Source: Cranoglanis bouderius
Lineage: Eukaryota; Chordata; Actinopteri; Siluriformes; Cranoglanididae
Direction: 5' to 3'
Length of the DNA: 64,000 bases
NCBI GenBank assembly: GCA_023630585.1
Contig: CM042555.1
Span: 16,322,501-16,386,500 of the forward strand
Below the pieces are notes generated by a model. The model was not told where the DNA came from. It saw nothing but the letters and a program-made list of their open reading frames with translations, and did not search any database. Positions 1 through 12,865 of the stretch are shown here, one piece after another. The translations under genes and the position numbers were made by a program. Positions within the stretch are counted from its first letter, which is position 1, and each line of letters starts with the position of its first letter.

Positions 1-11
1 GCAATAATGTA

Positions 12-531
12 TTAAAGAATGACACGTTATACCTTTTTCACTGTTTGTAGTTACATTTTATGTTGTGGAACTTAAATACGTTTATGTTATCACTTTATAA
101 CAGCCGTAAGCAGTTATTCCCTCACATTCCCTTGAAGTTAATACGACAGAAAAAAATGTAGCTTGGTCATGAGAAACCACAGAGCGCTTCGTCCTGAAGA
201 CTCTCTGATGGTGGAAAGCTGTAACAAAGCATTGACACTGGAGACACCTTCCATAAAAGTTAAATAAAAGTCCCCTAACAGAAAACTTCATTGTTATTTA
301 TCACATATGTGATAAATAGCAGTACATTAGACTTAGATTATATGAAGCGTTCACCATATAAGTCACTGTGAATGAGTTACTATAGGAATAGTATGATATT
401 AGAATAAGCGCATAAATATAAACCTGTGATTTGTCTTGCAACCAGACCTACTGTCAGAGCTGCTGTTATAGAAAATTAATCAACACCTTCTGACCAATTA
501 GATGTGAGAATTCAGCAGCACTGTGGTATAA
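12..531 (+). repeat. Dispersed repeat family, copy A
   Basis: About 520 bp that recurs at 43361-43860 and, in part, at 13859-14272, 22765-22880 and 61970-62075. Shared blocks include AAAGAATGACAC near the start, GTCAGAGCTGCTGTTATAG in the 3' half, then AAAATTAATCAACACCTTCT and finally GCACTGTGGTATA. There is no coding capacity. It looks like a non-autonomous DNA transposon, but the superfamily is unassigned. Confidence 0.7.
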
Positions 532-614
532 TCATCTATTAGTTAGTGGAAGGTTGTTTTAATTAGACAGCTCATTAGTGATTATTTAGACAGGCTGTTA
601 CTGCAGCTTTGAGG

Positions 615-615
<1 letters not shown>

Positions 616-672
<57 letters not shown>
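616..672. repeat. (TA)n microsatellite
   Basis: About 28 uninterrupted TA units. Confidence 0.98.
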
Positions 673-674
<2 letters not shown>

Positions 675-2380
675 CTGTTATTGCATTTTCAATGTGCTTA
701 TTTCATAATGCAGGCTTCAGACACAGTTCCTTGTTTGTCACTTGCAGGACTAGAAATTGGACATTTTATTTTTTTATTTTTTATTTTTTTTTAACTGCAA
801 TAACAATTTTAACAAGGTCTTGTTTAATGTAGCTTTGTTGGAATGGATCCTAAGCTGCATGAGTTCCTTCGTAAACCATCTTTTATATTGGCAGCCCCAT
901 GGTCACTGCTATAATAAGCTGTGCTTCCCATTTAGAAAGAAATATGGCACGATGCCTGATCATGGAATTTTGCTCTGGTTGTTCTTTCTGTAACTGAATA
1001 TATCATTTGCTCTGACTATCTCCCTTTCCTGATCACTTTCCCCACCTCTCTTATTTTCCTTCTCTCTCTCTCTCCATACCTTTTGCTTTCCTGTAGAATG
1101 TACGTGTTGGGTAATCTCCTTTTAATCAGAGCAGAGTTAATTGCCGTCAGCTAATCTGCTACTGAATAAGAGCAGAGGGGCAACTCCCCTCTCTCCTCTG
1201 TGGCAGAGAAACAGGAAGGAAGGTCACTGGCTCATCAGCTTCCTGCGGCCCTTTGCTCAGTGGCTGTGGTCCCACACTACACAGCCACTGTGGAAAAAAC
1301 AACAACTTGTCATTATCCGATTGAAGGCTTGTAGCCCGGTGAGCGTTAATTGTGTCATTTCTTAATTTGTTTCTGCTGCACAGGTTCAGAAACAGCTTGC
1401 TGCATGATTGGGAGCCACGTTAAACAATTGAAAACAAACAGAGATGCTGATTGAAAAGCTCTGCGTGGGTGAAGGCTAATGGAGGTGAAAAATAAACAGA
1501 GGACACATGGGGCTGATGGGCAGTAAAGGCTGGAATAACCTCCGAGCCCATTTTGTCTAAATCGGTGCAGCAGCTGATAAAGGTGAAGTATCTGCATTAA
1601 TAACAAAAATGCTTTTGAATCCTCGATTCTGATTCTAAAGAAGGTGTTCATTCATTTTCAATAACAGTGGCTCTGACAGTAGTTCCAGCTGCAAGGTTTA
1701 TGTTAATACATTTTTACAGTAGCAGCTTAATCCACGTGAATGGATATGAGTAATTGCTGATACGACAAAGTTTTCTGTGAGGAGACATTTATTTATTATT
1801 TATGGAAGGAGTCTCCAGTGTCAGCACTTTGTAACAGTCAGAAGTAAAGCTGTAACTTTCAGTTTTCTGAACCCGGGAAACACTTCAGGATTCTCGGAAA
1901 GATGACAAGTGGTGTTTTTTTGTCGTATTAACTTCAATAGAATGTACAACAGCATAAGTGATAACAGGAACTAACTTCAGACAGTCCACAACTAAATGCA
2001 ACTATAAACAAATAAAAAAAGCGTGATGTGTCATTATTTAATTAATAAAATGTAATTGTTGGCAAATTGCTGTGGTATAAAAGGAATAAAACAACTTCAG
2101 GACATGCTGTTACAGGAAAAGTATCAACTTTAGTGTGGTAACACTATAATCAACATAAGGCTGCATTACACCACTGCAGAGTTGATTATTTTCCTTTAAA
2201 AATATGCCCTGTCATGTTTTATTCTGTCCTTATGTTAAAATTGGTACCCAAAATGCACCTACTGAAATAATACTACTACTGATTAAAAAGGTAAAAGAAA
2301 ATGGAAAGAAAAAAGCTAAAATAGATAAATGACTTCCAAGTCTGACTGGCTGCTTGATGCTCAGAGAACAAAAATAGTGT
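673..2380. other. Intronic sequence without a recognised gene
   Basis: Mostly unique-looking intronic DNA. Near 745-795 it is T-rich. The part at 1120-1600 is less repetitive and contains several homeodomain-type TTAAT/TAATT cores; it could be a conserved non-coding element. Short open frames here have no recognisable domains. Confidence 0.4.
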
Positions 2381-2386
2381 GTAAAC

Positions 2387-2620
2387 ATGTCTCACAGAGT
2401 CCAGCTGTACTTCGCAAAAGTAGATGACAACGGTTCCTGGTGCTATAAATGCCCTAGCCTTGTAGTTGTGAAGTCTGGTAATACATCAAACCTGATGAAA
2501 CATCTGATAAAACACAGGATTAATCTCTGTCAAGAAAATAGCAGGATTTTTAACTGCAAAAACGAGAAGGACAGCTCTGTTAAAAAAATTTTAAAAAACG
2601 CACAACAAAAACAGATTTAA
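2387..2620 (+). pseudogene. BED zinc-finger fragment of a hAT-type transposase
   Basis: A 77-codon open frame starting MSHRVQLYFAKVDDNGSW. It contains Cys-x2-Cys (CYKC) and, after a spacer, GNTSNLMKHLIKH ending in His-x4-His. This is the C2H2-type BED finger that opens hAT transposases and the host ZBED genes derived from them; the phrase SGNTSNLMKHL is characteristic. The frame stops after a lysine-rich tail and no catalytic domain follows, so this is the 5' fragment of a hAT element. No terminal repeats or 8-bp target duplication were found by eye. A domesticated mini-gene is much less likely. Confidence 0.7.
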
Positions 2621-2996
2621 ACAATTCAGCCAGGACATATCAGCAGGTTAGTTAACAGCTTATCGATCAGCTTTCTGACTTTTGGTAGAGAAACTTAGCT
2701 ACTGTTATGTTTGTTAGTGTGCAGACATGTTTGGATTCGGCAGCTAACACATGAGCTAGCATTTACTAACCATCTAGTTGGAGAACGTTCAGCCAGTGTT
2801 TATTGTCATAATTAGAACAGAGGTACTGGGGGGAAAAAATAATGTTGGTATTGATGTCAAACAATACCAAAAATCTGTCAAACAGTACCCAGCCCTGCTC
2901 CTGTGGTGGATGTGAATAGTAAAGTATTGAACAAGGGGGTGATCTGGGAACTGGTGTTTATTGAGGTGAGTGAAAAACCCTTGAGTGACTGCAAAA

Positions 2997-3634
2997 TACC
3001 TGCAGCAAGATCTTGGTGGCAACAGGCACTGAGGTTTCAGTGAGCACAGTAAGGCACGTACTTAATGCGGAAGGTTTCCATGCCAGAACTCCAAGATGTA
3101 CACCACTACTGACCCAAAAGCACAAGAAAAGTTGTCTCAAAAGCATATAAATAAGCCACAGAAGTTTTTGGGATTCTGTTCTGTGGAGCGATGAAACAAA
3201 ACTGGAACTTTTCGGCACGATGGATCAGTGGCATGTCTGGAGAAAGAAGAATGAAGAAAGAACACTCTGTCCACAGTCGAGCATGGTGGTGGCTCGGTGA
3301 TGCTCTGGGGCTGCTTTGCATCCTCTGGCACTGGAAACCTGCAGCGTGTGGAAGGCAAGATGGATTCATTGATGTATCAGGAAATCCTAGGAGAAAACCT
3401 CATGCCATCTGTGAGGAAGCTGAAGCTTTGGCATCATTGGACCTTCCAACAGGACAAGCATACCTCAAATTCCACCAAGGCTTGGTTGCAGAAGAAGTCC
3501 TGGAAGATTCTACAGTGGCCATGACAATCACCTGACTTGAATCCCATAGAAAATCTCTGGTTGGATTTGAGGAAGGCTGTTGCAGCATACAAACCCAAGA
3601 ATATTATTGAACTGGAGGCCATTGCTCATGAGGA

Positions 3635-3638
<4 letters not shown>
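2997..3638 (+). pseudogene. Tc1-like transposase remnant, truncated at both ends
   Basis: Conceptual translation in shifting frames gives a Tc1 transposase from the second helix-turn-helix to near the C terminus. Visible pieces are the catalytic block WSDETKLELF near 3186, the GGGSVMLWGCFASSGTGNLQ region near 3290-3340, the second Asp block FQQD near 3450 and the glutamate block NPIENLW near 3540. The frame is broken several times and bases are missing after FQQD. The 3' end runs straight into a (GT)n tract at 3639, and no terminal inverted repeat is present on either side. Confidence 0.85.

Positions 3639-3665
<27 letters not shown>
3639..3665. repeat. (GT)n microsatellite abutting the Tc1 remnant
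   Basis: About 13 GT units begin exactly where transposase homology stops. Confidence 0.95.
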
Positions 3666-3667
<2 letters not shown>

Positions 3668-4210
3668 TACTGTATATGTATATGTACGTTATTGTGAACC
3701 AGCATGTTTATCTGAAGTGGTCATGTCTGTCTATAAAGGCTCATCTAATCCATAAATATAATACAGTTTAATAATTGATTTTCCTACAAGATCACTCAAA
3801 AACTTTTAGAAGTGCTTCCATTGTAATTCCAGTCATTAGCTTTCACTTCCATATGATCAGTCTGAAAGGATGACACTAATGGCTACTTTCAAACTTGCCT
3901 CTTTTTCATGGGGAACAAACTCACTTTTTTTTCCCGCTTCTGTCTTCAATGCCCTGGACCCACCTCCCTAACAATCTCTGTCCGTAGCAATTGAAGGAAA
4001 ATTGCTTTTTAGTAACAATCACAGCTGCTTTGAATAGTTCACCTCGTTTGCAACATGCAATTAAAACCAACAACAGCGCCGTGTTCCTCGCAATCCTGTT
4101 TACCAATTATGCCTAGAATTTTCTTCCTTCTCTTGCTAATTGAATGACTAAACAATCAGAGTGGTGATTAAATCTCTTTCCAAATTACAGTGTATACATT
4201 CTTTGGAAAC

Positions 4211-4243
<33 letters not shown>

Positions 4244-5460
4244 AAGGATTTTAAAGGAACTTATACACACACACTCACACACACACACACACACACACAC
4301 TAATTGAACCTTGCTACAGATTTTGTCACCATCTTGAATATTGGCGTGATCCAGAGCCACTCTCTGAATACCCTGTTAATTTCACTCCTTCTCCACATTA
4401 ATGCAGGCCACAGTTTATGCTTCAAGTTTATGATTTAGTTTGGAATTAAGTTCAAGGCACTCGCATTAAGTCCCCTTCATCACTATCCTGCTTCCCCTTA
4501 TCCGATCTGCCTTAGAGCCATCTATTATGCTCAAGCTCCTGAGAGGGGCAGCCTTGCAGCTTTCTCTGTAATAGATAGAAACCTCCAGACTGTCAGGCAT
4601 CAAGGTGGATAAAAGAAAAGCATGTATGGCTTTAAAAAAAAAAAAAAAATGAACAGTTTTCAGATAGAATGACAACCTATATGTGTGGCGGTCTGGGAAA
4701 ACCCCTCAGGTGTTCCTGTGGTGAAACAGCCAAGAAAACATAATCAATTCGCCAAATGCTTTGGAAATGTATTTTTAGGCTACCTTCCAATCTTGCCTTG
4801 ACTGTTTGTCTGCAAGTCAGTCTGCATAAAGATGTCTAAAAGCTTGCTAGCTTTTACCTCAAAAAGCCATGTTTGCCTCTAATTTTCACGTGGGATCAAT
4901 AAAATGTTATCTTATCTTATCTTAAGACAGAGACTGATGTAGATGATGCTGATCAAATCAAATCAAAGGGAGAACTCATTTCCTGTTGTAAACATATAAT
5001 TCTTTAAAATAATGTAATGATGTTTTTCCATGAGTAGGTTAGGTTATAAATATAGAGGTAGGCAGGGTTCACTTTTTGGGGGTAACCAGAATTTAAAATG
5101 TTATAATTTGACTTGTGTTTGAGATACAGCCGAACAAGAAACATATTTCAGTTCGGGAAATCCAGTATTTTTCAGAACTATATACCTCAGAAAAAAACTG
5201 GGTTTCCCAGATCACCACACATGCTGTATTCCATGACTAATCTCTCTCTCTCTCTCTCTCTCTGTCTCTGTCTCTCTCTCTCTTACTTACCCACCCACAG
5301 TTCAGTAATTATTCCCATTGTGGCAGTGCACTTTTACAATCCTACATCCCTGGCTTTTGTAATTCCTCTAAAAGACTTCATTAATCCACTATTGTCTCTC
5401 ATTTATATTAATGCCCTCTATCTGTCCATCCTCATCCTCTAATAAGAATGTATTTCAATC
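3666..5460. other. Intronic sequence with simple repeats
   Basis: Contains (CA)n at 4265-4300, a poly-A run near 4633-4649 and (CT)n at 5240-5283. At 4885-4925, GGGATCAATAAAATG followed by (TTATC)n resembles the 3' tail of a fish LINE or SINE. No gene recognised. Confidence 0.5.
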
Positions 5461-5479
5461 GGGGCACGGGGTTGATGTT

Positions 5480-5830
5480 TTTCTTTCTGGGAACAACCTG
5501 CATAGTTTCGGATCAATTACCTTCTCTGAATAGACTGATTTGAGGGAACTTCATTAGTGCTGTTTGGCTGGTGAAAAATGATTCGAGCAAGACCTCAATT
5601 CCTGTCTGCTAATTACGTGTGTTGTTGTCTGTGATTCAGCGAGACAGATGTAGTCCTGTCCTTTCCAAAAGCGAATCATCTTTTTTTGCATAGTGTGATC
5701 ATTCTTTTATATCTCGACAAATATGCAGCACCCCTAATGAGCTTGCTAATTACCAGTGCACCAGTCTTCCATCTAATTAGAATAGAGAGAATTGCCGTGA
5801 TGTCCTGCAACACACAAACCTAAGTGCCTG
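5480..5830. promoter_or_regulatory. Candidate conserved non-coding element
   Basis: About 350 bp free of simple repeats. It has closely spaced homeodomain-type cores: CTAATTACGTG near 5610, CTAATGAGCTTGCTAATTAC near 5735-5754 and CTAATTAGAAT near 5773. This composition resembles vertebrate developmental enhancers and differs from the flanking repeats. Conservation was not tested. Confidence 0.3.
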
Positions 5831-6011
5831 GATTAGTTTTTTTTTTGTCTTTTTTGTTTGTTTTGTTTTGTTTTTGTTCGTAGGTAGCAGTGTGTTCTTT
5901 CTTTATAGGGTGACATCTAATGCATGCTTAATATAGAGAGAGCGTGAGAGGGAACAGTGCCAACCAGTAATAGAGAACGCTTAATCAAATACATGTAAAT
6001 AAGCCAATCTT

Positions 6012-6078
<67 letters not shown>
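6012..6078. repeat. Compound (CT)n-(CA)n microsatellite
   Basis: About 33 bp of CT units is followed directly by about 17 CA units. Confidence 0.95.
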
Positions 6079-6082
<4 letters not shown>

Positions 6083-6802
6083 TGATTTCAGTAAACAATC
6101 TGCAGGACTGCTTCTCTCGAGTTAATCATCTCTCTGTATGTTGTTCATTTGTCAGCGGTTAGTGTTTGTAGAGACGGTGCGGCTGCACAGGGACGGCTGA
6201 AGTGAAAGGTAAATTCTTGTCTCACCTTGTACGTCCAGCATTCACACAGCATCTCACTGCCCCGATGCAATTATGAACTGATAGAATTTGCATGATTTCA
6301 GCATCTCAGGTCATGAACGTGCTTTTTGCTTCATGAGAAACAGTAATTGTGGATCCCTGCTGTTTTACGGGTCTTCCTTAATGTGCTTCAAAGTGTTTAA
6401 GCATCACAGCAATATGGTGCGAGATGTGATCTCTGTGGTAGTTTGTAGATTTAATATCGTTCTGTGATTAAGGATATTTCATTTTATTGCTCGCTGACAA
6501 AAGGGAAATTAGTTTTATGACTCCCCCATTTGAAGTGAGATGCTAGAGTTATGTGTTCTTTAGCACTACTGTGCTAATGTTCCTGGGATTCCAGTGATTG
6601 GAGTGCCATTTAACCTTATAATGTTTAAAAATTCGACTTTAGCATTGATTTTGCAATTGCATTCCATTATTCAATATGAAATCTTGAGAAAAAAACATTT
6701 TAAAAAAATTGAGATAACCCATCTCAGGTAACAATCTCATTTTACAAGGTTTCTGCTAACAGGTTTTAAATGAATAACATTTTTTTTTTGTTGTTTTTTT
6801 AA

Positions 6803-6803
6803 A

Positions 6804-6866
<63 letters not shown>

Positions 6867-6867
6867 T
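6803..6867. repeat. (ATT)n microsatellite
   Basis: About 21 ATT units; frames across it read as poly-Ile and are not genes. Confidence 0.97.
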
Positions 6868-7158
6868 TTAGAATACAAATACACAAAATGTGGTTAACTA
6901 GCAGCCATACTATTGGCATTAAAGGTTTACTTAAAATTATGATCATATTTGTTTTTAAATTAATCATTTACTTTTGATCTGTAATTTGGTTAACATGGTT
7001 GTACTTTCAAATTGACCCTGTAGTTTAATATCACAGTATCACTGAAAATAAAGAAAAAAGGAATGAGAGAACTTTTCTTTTTCCCAGAATTTAGATGATG
7101 CAATTCCCTGTTGAACATGTGACTTGTGGAATATTCCAAACACTTCCTAGGGGTGAAA

Positions 7159-7161
<3 letters not shown>

Positions 7162-7237
<76 letters not shown>
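7162..7237. repeat. (TA)n microsatellite
   Basis: About 38 TA units, with a short extension near 7241-7250. Confidence 0.97.
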
Positions 7238-7238
<1 letters not shown>

Positions 7239-7294
7239 CTTATATATATAAGCTTTACTGGTGTTTAAAATGTATTTTACCTTTTCCTTACGTA

Positions 7295-7748
7295 CAGTAC
7301 TGTGCAAAAGTTTTAGGCACATGCAAAAAAATGAATTAATTAAATTAATTAAATTCCATGTTTAAAAAAATACAGCAGTAAACAGTAGTAAATGAATTAG
7401 TGCAGTTTTATAAGGAAATGAGCTGGTAAGTTTTATTGAGCATCTTGCAGAACCAGACACAGTTCTTCTGGACACTTTGACTTTCGCACTCGCTTCTTAT
7501 TTTTGCAGCAAAACCCAGCAGCCTTCATTGTGTTTTTTTTTGTCTGAAAAGTGTCTCTTATGTAATACGCTGCTTTCTTTAATGACATACAAACATTTTT
7601 CTGTAACATTTAATTTTGTGCAAAACTAATGTCTGGGAATCTAAAATGTCTTTTTTTTGTGTGTGTGTGTAGAAGTCATAAAATAAAAAATCTATAACCA
7701 AGTTTGTACTAAAAACAATAGGGTGCCTAAAACTTTTGCACAGTACTG
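7295..7748. mobile_element. Non-autonomous Tc1-type element with TIRs, 454 bp
   Basis: The left end CAGTACTGTGCAAAAGTTTT is repeated in inverted orientation at the right end. TA dinucleotides flank both sides (7293-7294 and 7749-7750), the Tc1/mariner target duplication. The interior has no intact transposase; it is a deletion derivative. The perfect match covers about the outer 26 bp, followed by weaker similarity. Confidence 0.85.
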
Positions 7749-7750
7749 TA

Positions 7751-9239
7751 TATATTTTGCAAATGTGATATCATGGACTCACCTGTCTGAAAATTAGATT
7801 CAAGGCAAAGCAGTTTTCAGATTTATTTGTGGGGGGAAAAAAAAAAGAAGAAACCTTTCAAAAAGGTTAATGATTATAATACCAGACTGAAAGTATAGCA
7901 CAGCACCTATAGCTGTACCTTCCTCATGTGAGCAGAGAACTGACTACTGATAGTACTGTATGCATCTGTGCACCGCTCTGTTTGATTCAGCGCTTTTTTT
8001 TTTTTTTTTAAGTCCAAGATTTGCATTCCACACATAAATAGAATAGAGTTGCTCTGTGATGTTTTCACTCCATCCAACGTCAACTAATAATAAAATAAAG
8101 GTCGTGTTACATTGGCTGTTTAAAATCCTGTTCCAACCCACTGCATGCCTGGGCTGATGAGGGCAGCGAGATTCTCCGGGGGTAAATAGCAAGTATGTTT
8201 GTTTCTAAATTTATGGAAGGGTCTACTGCAGTAATGAATGATCTACCCTGTGCCTTCCAGGTAATATATTTCCCTTTACTGCCTCAGTTATCTCTCCCAA
8301 AAGAGTCATGTGCAGCTGCCGCATAGAGGAGAACCAAATTTACCTGCTAAGGAGTGCAAGGACTGCTGCACTAATATATATATTCACTTCAGTCTAGTGA
8401 ACATAGTTTAATAGTTTAATTGTATGATGGTTTATCTGGAGAGATGGCTCTGTGTGGGTGTAGACTTTAATTCAGAAGACTCATTAAAAGCTGATGAATA
8501 TTTGATTATTTATTATCACCTTTCTTGATATTTTAAGCCGTAACCTGAGAATGTTTATATTTTTTTCATTCACCATCGTCAGAAATCTTTGATTGTCTAT
8601 TACGGTCTTGTGTGATTGTGTATGCGTGTTTTGTTTTTTGTTCTTTTTGTTAATGTCTTGCATTCTAATGGGTGAGAATTGTATTTATCTGATGGCAGTG
8701 AAAAAAAAAAAATCGAAATATTTCCTCGGATAAAATTAGTTTGTATGCCAGCAACATAATTCAGGAAGTCATGTCCAAGAGTAAATCTATAAGGTTCGCC
8801 GGCAAGATGTCTTGGTCCACTATTCCGGTTTTATACACGTGTCCCCTTGCCGTGTCGGTTTCAGTATTTCACTTTTCAGCTGGATTAACCAGTATGATAC
8901 AGAAAAGCTCTTTTGATTCCACATGCTGTATCAGATCAGATTTTTTTGCGAAAAGGAATTCATAACCAGTCAGATACCGGAGGAGTGTGTGCGTGTGTGT
9001 ATTCAAGGAGATGATGTTTACAGGGCGGATTTCAATTCGTTCATGGAATAAAGCAGTTCTCTTCTCTCAGTGGTGATGAAATATTGCCCCAATAGATCTT
9101 ATCTTTAAAAAAAAAATAAAAAATTGCATGACCCAAGAGGAAGGCACTTTATTTGAATGTGGCAGGTATTGGATTTGCTGAAGAGAGTATATTTAAATAT
9201 GCTTGAACCTGGCACATTTAAATGGTCTTTTGCCCACTC

Positions 9240-9275
<36 letters not shown>

Positions 9276-12200
9276 CCTCTCTTCCAGCCTCCTCTACTTT
9301 CTGCTTGTGGAGCATATCTGCAGTTAAATGAGCTTTCCTCTCCACCTGCACATTCTCTTCTTCAAGGCCACTTCTCAAGAAGAGAAGCCACTTTTCTTGC
9401 CTCAAACTTGCCACTTTTCTGAAGCATGGGGCTCTTTTTGTGCTGATGAGGGCTGAATACAGCACGAGGCAATACCTTGTAGACTAGGCATCACCCTGGG
9501 GTAGAAATAGCCATATAAAAGCCAAATTACACACTGCTGAGGGGGGTGGGGGCTTTAGATGGAAGTCAAGCAGTGTTTTAGACCCCTCTTTCCCCCACAG
9601 GCTCATTACAACACTTGCCGCTGTTGAAACTGTATCGTTTAGTTGCACAGGGATTCACCTTCAACTCAGTGGATTTCACTTATATCATCATTTATTGCTG
9701 TTGTTTCCTGCAATAGGTCAACTGGGTGTGTGTACCAGTTGTGTTTCAAAAGCCCATTTTTGCACATACTTATGGGCTGGTCTTTAAACTTTTCATTCAG
9801 CAGCTCATTCACAATATCCTTTCCACACACTTAGTACTGTATATCGTTAATCTTTTACCCCTGTATACTATAATGCTTTACAATCTGTCGTCACCACGGA
9901 GAGGACGTGTTTCCTTTTGAGTCTGGTTCCTCTTAAGCTTTCTTTCTCGTCATCTCAGAGTTCTTCTTGTCAGCGTCACCTCTGGTCTGCTCATTACGCA
10001 TCTACATCTACATCTAGAGTACCTGCTTTTTGACAATGTCTATTGCTAAGAGCGCCATACTGAATTGAATTATGATACCCATCCGTCCTGCAGAATGCAG
10101 TTTTAAATGTTGTGATAGCTCATGCCTGGCCTAAGAATAGTTCCCATCCAAGTCTGTGACACTTTGATGTTTTCTCACTGGACCTGCACCGAATACCATT
10201 ACACTTGGTTCAGCAAATGAGTAATTACCACGTTCTATGCATGAACTGGCCGTAGCTGGTGCAGCTGTGGGTCTGAGGCCTCGCCATGGGGTCCCGCAGC
10301 GCTCCCTCTTCTGGAAAATGATCTGCACGTTTTTACAAATGCCATGGGAGGCCATCAGACCCTGTTAGTGAGTAAACAACGCATTTATTCCCCTGCTTGG
10401 GTGTGTACTCTACCAGGCCCTACTGTTAAGCCTAATTAATTTGTTTACCTTTGATTTGATGTATCTGCATGTGTGTCCCCTTGTGTCCCAGCTGAGAGAG
10501 ATTTGAATTAATTTCTCGCTTCTTCTAATGGTAGTGTACACACACACAACCACAGAACACTCTTAAATCTTCTTAAAACTCCCCTCTCAGAATAAAATAC
10601 ACTTAGTACCTTAAAAGGCCATTTTACATCTTTATCTTCAGCCACCTTAATCTGTGCTCGGCAGCCAGCGGAACCTTCTCATTGGCCAATTAGCATCACG
10701 GACTCTCCTTCCAGGGATCGATAAGGCCAATGCTCTTTCAGTGGAGAGCCTTCTTAGATAGAGGCTGAACCCTAATCAGGGTTGTGTGCATTAGTGCACA
10801 GATTGGGCTTGTATCATAGTGGCACCTGTACAACCTCAACACGTTTAACAGCAGAGACAGCAACACCGCAGAAGCAGGCATGGCCCGTCAGAGATAAGCG
10901 GAAGAGCGTTATTCAAGACGAGAGAAGAAGGTGTCAGAGTGGACCTGGAGGGAGTGAGTGTGTGTGTGTGTGTGTTGGTCAGGGGGTGTACTTTAAACCA
11001 CAGAAGTCGTTTAAAGTTCTGATAGCTCCTCTTATGGAAGGCAGAGAGGAAGTGAGAGTCTGTTGAGTGGGGGGCGGAGACGGTGTTGAGCTTGTAGGGC
11101 AGATAAATCTATAAAGGGTAGAAGGTCTCAAATTGGGGCGATGCAGTGGGTTCTGGGAAGAGGAGAAAGGAAAGGTGAGAGCTTGAGTGGGAGGTAGGTG
11201 GATAAAAGTACTTTGAACTTTCATGACTTCTTGTGGTGCTTAGTTAAGCTTTAGAATCAGGCATTATCAGTTTCATTGCATTATGAGTCAGAGGCACTGC
11301 TTGACTTACTTCAGAAGAGGAGTGCTTTTTGTTTGCTTAATTGACGCTGAACAAATGGACACATTGTTTGTTATGGAATTTTCTAATTCTCCCGGATACG
11401 TGATTTCTTACCTTTGAACCAGTTATAGGATCTGTTCACTTGTTTAATCGAAGATGGAAGAAAAATACAATCCGCAGTAATCACAGTTAACTCTAATAGC
11501 AGACTGACAATGGTTGTCTCTGTTATGTTGAAAATGCAGAATACATTTTCCACTTTTTTTTTTTTTTTTTAAAGCTCAGCCATCAAGTAGTACTGATGGA
11601 GTTTCCTTGCTTAAAATGAAATGGAAGTTGGGGAGATAAGGCAGGGATGAGAAGAACATTTTAAGCAGACTTAGTTGACTCCTGTGTTCAGAGGAAGTGG
11701 AAATTTGCAGAAATTGAATGGAGATTTGTGAAGGTACATTGCATGCAGTTCTACTGTGGGACATGTTAGCCAGCAAGGTGATTCCAGCGGAAATGAAACC
11801 CTTTTTCATTTTCACCGTGCGGTCCTTAAACGTTTTCTGCCACCTTGTTTCAATCCCAGTGAACACTCCATATCTTCCTGTTGTTACAAACAGAGTGATT
11901 ATGGTCCATTGCCTCTTTAACATGCCATGTCTTTTCCTCTGCTTGCAAGTGTGCTGAGCTGTTTACGCTCTCTGCCTGTTTATTAGTGTTTGGTTTAAGA
12001 GCTTTACATCTGAATGAGGAGAGAAGTGAGGGTGGGAATAAGTAAGGGTTCGAGTAAGTGAAGCTGGTGATAAGTGAGAAGTGTAAGTGAGGATTAGAAT
12101 AAGAATACGCGAGTGAGGGAGAGATGCATGGTGGGTCTGAAACATGTTGCCTGCTGAGACAGGCTCAAATGGTTGCATTGGATGCTCAAATCTGAGATTC

Positions 12201-12860
12201 CTTAATGTAGTTGATTTTTAAAAGCATCCTGCGTGCATGTTTTTCTGTCCCATAATCCTGTGCATCTGTGAAAAAATGGCATGAGAAAACGCTGGCACAG
12301 TGAGAGACAAAGAGCGAGAGAGAGAGAGAGAGAGAGCTATTTAAACACGGGTTATCTATAACTGACTACAAGTTATCTGTTTTGACTCAATATTTTATTT
12401 CAGAAAAGAAATAACTGTTGTAGTAACAGAATATTTGTTCTTGAACTACACCAATGGTATTTTATTCCATATACTCAAACACATATTCGAGGTTCACGCC
12501 CATTAACATATGTCTTGGCGTACTTTGGCAATGTTCTGATGTTTAAGTGCTGCCTTCTAGGACTTAAGAGACAGGACAGGAAGCAAGGCATTATAGCAGC
12601 TTCCCTCTGTTTCAGACACACTCTTTACATAATGAAGTGACTTAATTATTAATTATTCAACCATTATTTGATGACACTGAATGCTCCTTATGAGGGAAAT
12701 TTGTTAATAAGGTATAAATTTTCTAGTGTCAATGAAATGTTTTTCGGCCTTCAAACATGGCTGCTGAGAACTACAACTCCCAAACATTCTCACGTTCATC
12801 ACGCCCGGTTGAATAATAAATACACCTGGACTCAATCACCTTCACTACCACACGCACACA
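7751..12860. other. Intronic sequence without a recognised gene
   Basis: Holds (CT)n at 9245-9273, a (GT)n at about 10957-10975, a T-run near 11555 and (AG)n at 12313-12336. Stretches around 10080-10460 and 10640-10850 are low in repeats and contain TAATTA and CCAAT-type words, so they may be conserved. Open frames at 7944, 9193, 11576 and elsewhere carry no recognisable domain and often cross simple repeats. Confidence 0.4.
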
Positions 12861-12865
12861 CACTG

